DNA of 7,417 nucleotides. Origin: JASFJH01 sp050117725 (GTDB lineage: Bacteria; Pseudomonadota; Gammaproteobacteria; AKS1). The position numbers and the translations under genes were made by a program. The DNA is taken from positions 1 to 7,417 of the forward strand of contig JASFME010000114.1 of assembly GCA_050117725.1 (NCBI GenBank), read 5' to 3'. A model generated the notes under the pieces. That model was given only the letters and a program-made list of their open reading frames with translations. It had not been told where the DNA came from and searched no databases. Each line of letters begins with the position of its first letter. Positions within the stretch are counted from its first letter, which is position 1. Positions 1 through 5,631 of this stretch are shown here, piece by piece.

Positions 1-271
1 TCGTGATGCCATTCATAACGCTCAGGCTGGCTGGCGCAAGGTTGTCGCCAAGGCTGCGGAAATGGGTATACCGACACCGACCTTCTCCTCGGCACTGGCT
101 TACTACGACGGTTATCGTAGTGCGCGGTTGCCGGCGAATTTGTTGCAGGCACAGCGTGACTACTTTGGCGCCCATACTTACGAACGACTGGATAAACCTC
201 GCGGTGAAATGTTTCACACTGACTGGATTGGCAGCGGCGGGAATGTTTCATCAACCACCTATAATGTTTGA
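1..271 (+). CDS. gnd: 6-phosphogluconate dehydrogenase, decarboxylating (C-terminal 89 residues, cut by window start)
   Basis: Partial gene, open at the left edge; codons run from base 2 to a TGA at 269-271. The enzyme oxidatively decarboxylates 6-phosphogluconate to ribulose-5-phosphate with reduction of NAD(P)+, the third step of the oxidative pentose phosphate pathway in the cytosol. The visible part is the end of the all-helical C-terminal domain and the tail that reaches into the partner subunit of the dimer. Diagnostic stretches are ALAYYDGYRSARLPANLLQA, then QRDYFGAHTYER, then a tail with FHTDW, all typical of the long (about 470-485 residue) Gnd class. The nucleotide-binding domain and catalytic Lys/Glu lie outside the window. 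The gene is followed closely by zwf in the same orientation, so the two are probably co-transcribed. Identification is firm; only completeness is unknown. Confidence 0.93.
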   Translation, partial: RDAIHNAQAGWRKVVAKAAEMGIPTPTFSSALAYYDGYRSARLPANLLQAQRDYFGAHTYERLDKPRGEMFHTDWIGSGGNVSSTTYNV

Positions 272-288
272 TAATCGCTGGTAACAGC

Positions 289-1788
289 ATGCCGGGTATG
301 GTTGAACCATGTAGTTATGTGATCTTTGGCGCGACAGGCAACCTGTCGCGCCGCAAACTCATGCCGGCGCTGTACCACCTTGAAGCTGCCGGTTATTTAC
401 CCGAAGGCACCAGCATTGTTGCAGTAGGGCGGCGTGACTGGGATCGCCAGAACTGTATCAACGAAATTCGTGAATGGATTACGAGTCGGGCACGGGGCGG
501 TATGGACGCTGCCGTGTTCGAGCGTTTTGCGCAGCGCCTGCATTATTTCAGGGGCGACCTGACTGACGGCGCCAGCTACCAGGCATTGAGTGAATTGTTT
601 GCCAGCAATTCGGCCTTGCCGAAAAATATCGCGTTTTACATGTCGATCCGGCCATCGGATTTCAGCACGGTGATCCGTAACCTGAGCGCGGTTGGTTTGC
701 TGGATGAGGGGCATGGCTGGCGGCGTGTGGTTGCGGAAAAACCGTTTGGTTATGATCTTGAAAGCGCACAGATCCTGCAGCGCAGTATGCAGAAGTACCT
801 GGAAGAGCACCAGATATACCGCATCGATCACTACCTTGGCAAGGCTACGGTTCAGAACGTGCTGGTCTTCCGATTTGCCAACCTCCTTATGGAGCCGTTG
901 TGGAACCGTAACTACATCGATCATATCCAGATCACACATTCCGAAGAATTCGGTGTCGGTGGGCGGGCTGATTACTATGATGGTGCCGGTGCCCTGCGTG
1001 ACATGATCCAGAGTCATTTGCTGCAATTGATGACGCTTGTTGCCATGGAACCACCTGTATCGATGGAGCCGGAGGCGATGCGTGATGAAAAGGTCAAGGT
1101 GCTCAAATCGATCCGGCCTATCCCGCAAAACGCCGTGCATGCTCATGCCTTTCGCGCCCAGTATACGCATGGCGTGATGAATGGTGAACGTGTGCCAGGA
1201 TATCTTGAAGAGGAAAATGTCCCGCACGACAGTGTTACCGAGACCTATGCAGCATTAAAGCTGTACATCGACAACTGGCGCTGGCGCGGTGTGCCGTTTT
1301 ATTTACGTACTGGCAAACGCATGGCACGTGGTCAGTCGGCGGTGTCTATCCGTTTCAAACACCCGCCACAACAATTGTTCCGCAATACGCAAATTGAGCA
1401 GATGCACGCCAACTGGTTGCTGCTCGGGATCCAGCCACACGAATGCCTGCGTATGGAGTTATCGGTCAAGGAGCCCGGGCTGGAGATGAAAACCCGCACC
1501 ACGAGCCTTGATGCAAGTTATCTGCGCGAAGGCGATGTCAAAACTGACGCCTATGAAGACCTGTTACTGGACATCATTGAAGGCGACAACACACTGTTCC
1601 TGCGGTACGATGAGGTCGAGTGGGCATGGCGCGTGGTCGATCCCGTGCTGAAGGTCTGGTCAATGGAACGGGAGTATATCAATACCTATCCGGCCGGGAC
1701 CTGGGGACCGGCCGAGTCACGCCGCTTGTTCGAGCGCGAAGATCAAAAATGGCGCCACTCGCTGGTACCGGGTGACGGTGAAGAATAA
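289..1788 (+). CDS. zwf: glucose-6-phosphate 1-dehydrogenase
   Basis: Oxidises glucose-6-phosphate to 6-phosphogluconolactone with NADP+ (or NAD+), the entry step of the oxidative pentose phosphate pathway. The product is 499 residues from the chosen ATG, normal for the family (about 480-510). Visible motifs are an N-terminal Rossmann fingerprint (G14-A-T-G-N-L-S-R-R-K-L), the E150-K-P-F-G segment, the substrate-binding signature R178-I-D-H-Y-L-G-K185, and the catalytic histidine H243 in QSHLLQ. The C-terminus has the usual YPAGTWGP block. The start is uncertain. The frame is open upstream to a TTG at 268 that overlaps the gnd stop, and there is a second ATG at 298; none has a clear Shine-Dalgarno. 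ATG 289 gives a normal short leader before the Rossmann strand. The fingerprint has Asn18 where most relatives have Asp. The gene sits between gnd and pgl in one apparent operon. Confidence 0.95.
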   Translation: MPGMVEPCSYVIFGATGNLSRRKLMPALYHLEAAGYLPEGTSIVAVGRRDWDRQNCINEIREWITSRARGGMDAAVFERFAQRLHYFRGDLTDGASYQALSELFASNSALPKNIAFYMSIRPSDFSTVIRNLSAVGLLDEGHGWRRVVAEKPFGYDLESAQILQRSMQKYLEEHQIYRIDHYLGKATVQNVLVFRFANLLMEPLWNRNYIDHIQITHSEEFGVGGRADYYDGAGALRDMIQSHLLQLMTLVAMEPPVSMEPEAMRDEKVKVLKSIRPIPQNAVHAHAFRAQYTHGVMNGERVPGYLEEENVPHDSVTETYAALKLYIDNWRWRGVPFYLRTGKRMARGQSAVSIRFKHPPQQLFRNTQIEQMHANWLLLGIQPHECLRMELSVKEPGLEMKTRTTSLDASYLREGDVKTDAYEDLLLDIIEGDNTLFLRYDEVEWAWRVVDPVLKVWSMEREYINTYPAGTWGPAESRRLFEREDQKWRHSLVPGDGEE

Positions 1789-1799
1789 AGGAAGTTCGA

Positions 1800-2489
1800 A
1801 TGTCTCATGAGGGTATATCGCCGCAATGGTTGCGTTACGACACGGCCGATGCGGTGGCCGCCGCGACAGTGGCCTGCATTCTGGATTGCGCGCAACGAGC
1901 CATAGCAGAGCGCGGTGTATTTCGTCTGGTGCTGGCCGGTGGCACCACACCGAAACAGGCATACCAGCAACTGCGCGGCGCCGATACTGACTGGTCGCGC
2001 TGGGAAGTCTTCTTTGGCGATGAGCGTTGCCTGCCAGCCGATGACCCGGAGCGTAACAGCGTGATGGCCAGCGAGGCATTGCTGGATCATGTGCCGGTCC
2101 CGGCAGATAATATTTTTCCTATCACGGCGGAGCATGGAGCAGAAAGTGCCGCGCAGGCATACCGCAGTGTCATTGATTTGCACCTACCCTTCGACCTGGT
2201 ATTGCTGGGCATGGGCGAGGACGGCCATACGGCCAGCCTGTTTCCCGGGCATGTCCATGATCAGAATGAAACAGTGCACGCCGTGCATAATGCCCCGAAA
2301 CCACCGTCAGACCGTGTTTCACTGGGCGCTTCAGCGCTGGGTAATACTCATGAGTTGTTGATACTTGTCACGGGAAGTGGCAAGCAGGATGCGGTAAAGC
2401 GATGGCAGGCGGGTGAAGCCTTGCCAGTGACAGAAATCAACCCGGCACTTGCCAAGGTACTGATTGATGATGATGCCTGGCCGGAATAG
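1800..2489 (+). CDS. pgl: 6-phosphogluconolactonase (DevB/Pgl type)
   Basis: Hydrolyses 6-phosphogluconolactone, the Zwf product, to 6-phosphogluconate, the Gnd substrate, so gnd-zwf-pgl encodes the whole oxidative branch. The 229-residue length is typical of the DevB/SOL-type family, which shares its fold with glucosamine-6-phosphate deaminase. Motifs in order are a phosphate-binding loop LAGGTTPKQAY, then FFGDERCLPADDPERNS, then LLGMGEDGHTASLFPGH with the likely catalytic His143, and finally a RVSLGASAL segment. The ATG is preceded by AAAGGAAG at 1787-1794, a good ribosome binding site about 5 bases upstream. Only 11 bp separate it from the zwf stop, indicating a shared transcript. The GMGxDGHTASLFPG motif favours lactonase over the deaminase NagB, and the context agrees. 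A gap of about 100 bp follows before the next gene, the first sizeable break in the cluster. Confidence 0.95.
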   Translation: MSHEGISPQWLRYDTADAVAAATVACILDCAQRAIAERGVFRLVLAGGTTPKQAYQQLRGADTDWSRWEVFFGDERCLPADDPERNSVMASEALLDHVPVPADNIFPITAEHGAESAAQAYRSVIDLHLPFDLVLLGMGEDGHTASLFPGHVHDQNETVHAVHNAPKPPSDRVSLGASALGNTHELLILVTGSGKQDAVKRWQAGEALPVTEINPALAKVLIDDDAWPE

Positions 2490-2497
2490 CCGGTCGA

Positions 2498-2519
2498 GCA
2501 TGTGAACCACGTCACTGTT
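2498..2519. promoter_or_regulatory. CRP-like (cAMP receptor protein family) operator candidate
   Basis: TGTGA at 2501-2505, a 6-base spacer, and TCACT at 2512-2516 match the CRP/Vfr core TGTGA-N6-TCACA at 9 of 10 positions. The site lies in the intergenic gap just after the pgl stop and about 80 bases before the start of the cyclic-nucleotide-binding gene. Its centre (about 2508.5) is about 60 bases upstream of the start point predicted from a possible -10 at 2556-2561, which is the spacing of a class I CRP-activated promoter. The match is seen directly; binding and regulation are inferred. Confidence 0.45.
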
Positions 2520-2549
2520 TACGGATCGTTAACTGGTTATGTCGGGAAT

Positions 2550-2568
2550 ATACCTTATACATAGGTAT
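2550..2568. promoter_or_regulatory. Inverted repeat overlapping a possible -10 element
   Basis: ATACCT (2550-2555) and AGGTAT (2563-2568) form a perfect 6-bp inverted repeat around a 7-base centre, TATACAT. The centre resembles a sigma-70 -10 box (TATACA, 2556-2561), but there is no convincing -35 at 16-18 bases (CTGGTT or TGGTTA would be the nearest). This would suit an activator-dependent promoter or an operator covering the -10. The repeat ends 9 bases before the gene's ribosome binding site, so as RNA it could also form a weak hairpin. Confidence 0.3.
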
Positions 2569-2577
2569 TGGACAGAC

Positions 2578-2585
2578 AAAGGGAG
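2578..2585 (+). promoter_or_regulatory. Ribosome binding site that fixes the start of the CNB gene
   Basis: AAAGGGAG lies 6 bases before ATG 2592. The frame is open upstream to a TTG at 2568, but that codon has no Shine-Dalgarno and would place this site inside the coding region, so ATG 2592 is preferred. Confidence 0.7.
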
Positions 2586-2591
2586 CTGTTT

Positions 2592-3515
2592 ATGTCTCAA
2601 TCTTCAGTCATTGTTGATTCGATGCATCAGGCGATGCAGAAGAACCCGATTTTCGGAGAACTGCTAACCGCAGAGGATCGGGAATATCTGCTAAAACATG
2701 GCACTGTACATGCCGTAACTGCCGGGACAGTTTTATGCAAACAGTACCAGCGTGATTCCAGTGTGTACGTACTTATCAATGGTGTCGTCGAGGTCACCGA
2801 GCAAATTAATAATAAAACCATCTCGCTTGGAAAGTTGTATTCCGGTGAGGTGTTTGGTGAGATTGCGGCGCTATTCATGATGCCGCGTATTGCCACGGTA
2901 ACGGTCGCCAAGCCGTCGGTCGTTCTCGAGATTCCCGGTGAGGTGCTGGATGAACTGGTTGAGCGGGTGCCTGTGCTGCGCGACGCTGTGTTCGAGCGTT
3001 ACCGCGATCGGACTATTCAGACTGCCTTGAAGTCAGTGCGTATATTTGCCGGTCTGGACGATGACACGATACGTGAGATGGCCGGTAAAGCAACCATTGT
3101 AACCGCCAAGAAGGGCGATGTATTGATCCGTGAAGGTGAACCAGGTGATGCTTTTTATATCATTAATTATGGTGTGGCCCGCGTCTATACGCATATTCAT
3201 GGCAACCCCCTGAACCTGGCCTTGTTGCGGGCAGGGGATTATTTTGGGGAATGGTCATTGTTGACCAACTCACCACGTGCGGCTACGGTTGCCGCCGTTA
3301 CCCAGATGGAGGTGGTGCGCATGGGTAGTGAGGAGTTTATGGATTTGATAGACAAGTTCCCGGACATTCGCACCAGTATTGATCAGATTGCACATGAACG
3401 TAACTCACGTACCAGGTATGCGCGTAGCGCGCCGGAATCAGCCCAGGATATACAGGTGATACTGCGCGAGATTGAACACATTCTGGTATTGGAGCATGAG
3501 ACGGCAGGAAATTAG
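2592..3515 (+). CDS. Tandem cyclic nucleotide-binding domain protein (PKA regulatory subunit-like domain plan)
   Basis: A 307-residue protein made almost wholly of two CRP/PKA-R-type cyclic nucleotide-binding domains, roughly residues 18-135 and 150-265, joined by a helical linker, with a charged tail of about 40 residues. Both phosphate-binding cassettes look intact. The first is F88-G-E-I-A-A-L-F-M-M-P-R99-I-A-T-V. The second is F218-G-E-W-S-L-L-T-N-S-P-R229-A-A-T-V. In each, the Glu that binds the ribose 2'-OH and the Arg that binds the cyclic phosphate are in place, with the same Gly-to-Arg spacing as in PKA RI. I see no helix-turn-helix, transmembrane segment, signal peptide, kinase or cyclase domain, so it is probably a cytosolic sensor acting through a protein partner. 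It lies between pgl and pgi with its own candidate control region. Domain assignment is firm; ligand and biological role are unknown. I recognise no established gene name. Confidence 0.88.
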   Translation: MSQSSVIVDSMHQAMQKNPIFGELLTAEDREYLLKHGTVHAVTAGTVLCKQYQRDSSVYVLINGVVEVTEQINNKTISLGKLYSGEVFGEIAALFMMPRIATVTVAKPSVVLEIPGEVLDELVERVPVLRDAVFERYRDRTIQTALKSVRIFAGLDDDTIREMAGKATIVTAKKGDVLIREGEPGDAFYIINYGVARVYTHIHGNPLNLALLRAGDYFGEWSLLTNSPRAATVAAVTQMEVVRMGSEEFMDLIDKFPDIRTSIDQIAHERNSRTRYARSAPESAQDIQVILREIEHILVLEHETAGN

Positions 3516-3540
3516 GTTACAGAAACACGCACCAACGCCA

Positions 3541-3562
3541 AATAAATAACAATAAACAACAA
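3541..3562 (+). repeat. Tandem A-rich decamer in the pgi leader
   Basis: AATAAATAAC (3541-3550) is followed directly by AATAAACAAC (3551-3560), identical at 9 of 10 positions, then AA running into the AAGGG ribosome binding site of pgi (3561-3565). The stretch has no G and only three T, in strong contrast to the surrounding genes. It would leave the mRNA unfolded ahead of the start codon and could act as a translation-enhancing leader. No clear terminator for the upstream gene or promoter for pgi is visible in the 57-bp gap. Confidence 0.5.
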
Positions 3563-3572
3563 GGGAAAAGCT

Positions 3573-5216
3573 ATGTCAGAGCTGACATCATCCGCCGCAT
3601 GGCAGGCATTGTCGCAGCATCATGAGCAGATCGGCAACGCGCATATGCGTGATCTGTTTACTAACGACTCGCAGCGTTTTGCCAGATTTTCCATGCGGTT
3701 TGAAGACATCCTGCTCGATTACTCGAAAAATATTATCACGCAGGACACCATCGATCTGCTTATGGACCTGGCGCGACAGGCCGGTGTCGAAACATGGCGC
3801 GAGCGGATGTTTTCAGGGGAGAGGATCAATACTACCGAAGATCGTGCCGTGTTACATGTGGCACTACGTAATCGCAGTAACACACCGATCATGGTGGATG
3901 GTGAAGATGTGATGCCAGCCGTGAATGCCGTGCTCGACAAGATGCAGAATTTTTCTGCACGTGTACGTAGCGGTGAATGGCAGGGGTATACCGGCAAACG
4001 TATGCGCGATATCGTCAACATCGGTATCGGTGGCTCGGACCTTGGCCCGGTCATGGTCACCGAGGCGCTCAAGCCGTATGGCCATCCGGATCTGCGTGTG
4101 CACTTTGTTTCTAACATTGATGCGACGCATATGGTGGAGACACTCAGGCAGTGCGACCCGGAAAGCACGCTGTTTATTGTTGCCTCGAAGACTTTTACCA
4201 CCCAGGAAACTATTACCAATGCTGAAACGGCCCGCAACTGGTTGCTCGAAGCCCACGGTGACGAGGCTGCGGTGGCCAGGCACTTTGTCGCGTTATCGAC
4301 CAATGCCGAGGCCGTGGCAAACTTCGGCATCGATACCGACAACATGTTCGAATTCTGGGACTGGGTGGGTGGCCGTTATTCATTATGGTCCGCCATCGGC
4401 CTGCCGATCGTGTTGTATATCGGTTTCGATAATTTCGTCGAGTTGCTGGGTGGTGGCCATGATATGGACGATCATTTTCGTAACGCTCCACTGGAACAGA
4501 ATATGCCGGTGATCATGGCCATGCTCGGTATCTGGTATAACAATTTTTATGGTGCGCAGACGCTGGCTATCTTGCCGTACGATCAGTACCTGCACCGGTT
4601 CTCCGCTTATTTCCAGCAGGGAGATATGGAGAGTAATGGCAAGTCGGTTGACCGTGACGGCCATCGTGTCGATTACACGACCGGTCCGGTGATCTGGGGT
4701 GAACCGGGTACGAACGGCCAGCACGCCTTCTACCAGCTTATTCACCAGGGCAAGAAGCTGATCCCCTGTGACTTTATTGCCCCGGTTGAAAGCCATAACC
4801 CGGTCGGCGAGCATCATGCGATCCTGCTGTCGAACTTCTTTGCCCAGACCGAGGCGCTGATGAAGGGCAAGACCGCTGATGAGGCGCGCGCGGAACTCGA
4901 GGCCGAAGGTATGAGTGGTGAGGCGCTGCTGGCATTGTTGCCGCACAAGGTATTCGAGGGCAACCGGCCGACCAACTCGATCATGCTACAAAAGATCACG
5001 CCGCGTGCCCTGGGTAGACTGATTGCCCTGTATGAACATAAAATCTTCGTGCAAGGCGTCATCTGGAATATCAATTCCTATGACCAGTGGGGTGTGGAGC
5101 TTGGCAAACAGCTGGCCAGGGTAATCCTGCCGGAACTGTCCGGAAGCAACAGTGTCGCTTCACATGATAGTTCGACCAATGGCCTGATAAACCATTACAA
5201 GGCATCACGACCATGA
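3573..5216 (+). CDS. pgi: glucose-6-phosphate isomerase
   Basis: Interconverts glucose-6-phosphate and fructose-6-phosphate in the cytosol, linking glycolysis/gluconeogenesis to the pentose phosphate branch encoded upstream. The 547-residue length matches the long bacterial/eukaryotic Pgi class (E. coli 549). Motifs in order are the phosphate-binding I150-G-I-G-G-S-D-L-G-P, S205-K-T-F-T-T, the first PGI signature W-V-G-G-R268-Y-S, the base-catalyst region with E353 in QGDMESNGK, H384 in NGQHAF, and the second PGI signature ending in K512 (YDQWGVELGK). All expected catalytic residues are present. The ATG has AAGGG 7 bases upstream, preceded by an A-rich repeated leader. The stop overlaps the msrB start as ATGA, indicating translational coupling. 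Nothing suggests a frameshift or truncation. Confidence 0.97.
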   Translation: MSELTSSAAWQALSQHHEQIGNAHMRDLFTNDSQRFARFSMRFEDILLDYSKNIITQDTIDLLMDLARQAGVETWRERMFSGERINTTEDRAVLHVALRNRSNTPIMVDGEDVMPAVNAVLDKMQNFSARVRSGEWQGYTGKRMRDIVNIGIGGSDLGPVMVTEALKPYGHPDLRVHFVSNIDATHMVETLRQCDPESTLFIVASKTFTTQETITNAETARNWLLEAHGDEAAVARHFVALSTNAEAVANFGIDTDNMFEFWDWVGGRYSLWSAIGLPIVLYIGFDNFVELLGGGHDMDDHFRNAPLEQNMPVIMAMLGIWYNNFYGAQTLAILPYDQYLHRFSAYFQQGDMESNGKSVDRDGHRVDYTTGPVIWGEPGTNGQHAFYQLIHQGKKLIPCDFIAPVESHNPVGEHHAILLSNFFAQTEALMKGKTADEARAELEAEGMSGEALLALLPHKVFEGNRPTNSIMLQKITPRALGRLIALYEHKIFVQGVIWNINSYDQWGVELGKQLARVILPELSGSNSVASHDSSTNGLINHYKASRP

Positions 5217-5617
5217 CGGATGATCAGAAAAAACTCAGCAAGGATGAATGGCGGGCACGGCTCACGCCCGAGCAGTTCACAGTCTGTCGTGAACAAGGTA
5301 CCGAACACGCCTTTACCGGCAAGTATTATGACTGCAAGACACCGGGCACCTACAAATGCGTGTGCTGTGGTGCAGCACTGTTCAGTTCGGCGGCCAAGTT
5401 TGATTCCGGGACGGGCTGGCCTAGCTTCTGGCAACCGCTCGAGCAGGACAATGTTGAATCGACTGTTGACCGCAGCCACGGCATGGTACGCGAGGAAGTG
5501 CATTGCAAACAATGCGGGGCACATCTCGGGCACGTATTCCCGGATGGACCCCAACCGACAGGCCTGCGTTACTGCATCAACTCGGTCGCGCTGGACCTGG
5601 ATGAAAACCAATCATGA
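5213..5617 (+). CDS. msrB: peptide-methionine (R)-S-oxide reductase
   Basis: Reduces the R-epimer of methionine sulfoxide in oxidised proteins, usually recycled by thioredoxin. The protein is 134 residues with no signal peptide, the normal size of a single-domain cytosolic MsrB. It shows the LTPEQF N-terminal helix, a zinc site formed by C49-x-x-C52 and C98-x-x-C101, the FDSGTGWPSFW block, the AHLGHVFPDGPQPTG loop, and the catalytic Cys121 in RYCINS. The residue at position 67 is Thr where two-cysteine MsrBs carry the resolving Cys (GCGWPSF). Two extra cysteines, C25 and C41, lie in the N-terminal part and could take that role. The ATG overlaps the pgi stop (ATGA), so it is coupled to pgi; this overlap is why I place the start here. 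It is probably supported by NADPH generated through the upstream pathway (inference). Confidence 0.95.
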   Translation: MTDDQKKLSKDEWRARLTPEQFTVCREQGTEHAFTGKYYDCKTPGTYKCVCCGAALFSSAAKFDSGTGWPSFWQPLEQDNVESTVDRSHGMVREEVHCKQCGAHLGHVFPDGPQPTGLRYCINSVALDLDENQS

Positions 5618-5620
5618 CCT

Positions 5621-5626
5621 GGAGGT
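5621..5626 (+). promoter_or_regulatory. Strong Shine-Dalgarno deciding the dienelactone hydrolase start
   Basis: GGAGGT, a full anti-16S match, stands 5 bases before ATG 5632. A competing in-frame ATG at 5614 overlaps the msrB stop but has no ribosome binding site, and would add six residues (MTWRCN) ahead of the signal peptide. Confidence 0.8.
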
Positions 5627-5631
5627 GTAAC

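Noticed and set aside
397..1227. Long open frame of 276 codons on the minus strand, antisense to zwf
   Set aside because: It lies wholly inside a well-supported zwf gene, its translation shows no recognisable family and is rich in His/Thr/Arg as expected from a mirrored coding frame.
2592..3515. Reading the double CNB protein as a CRP/FNR-type transcription factor
   Set aside because: After the second CNB domain only about 40 charged residues remain, with no helix-turn-helix pattern.
3516..3545. Sigma-70 promoter for pgi in the short gap
   Set aside because: TTACAG at 3517 and AAATAA about 17 bases later are too far from consensus to support a promoter call.
3719..4946. Several minus-strand open frames antisense to pgi (3719-4345, 3864-4283, 4383-4946)
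   Set aside because: All are contained in pgi, show no domain and are explained by the codon bias of the real gene.
5220..5630. Plus-strand frame of 136 codons overlapping msrB in another frame
   Set aside because: MsrB in the neighbouring frame has all zinc and catalytic motifs; the alternative product matches nothing recognisable.
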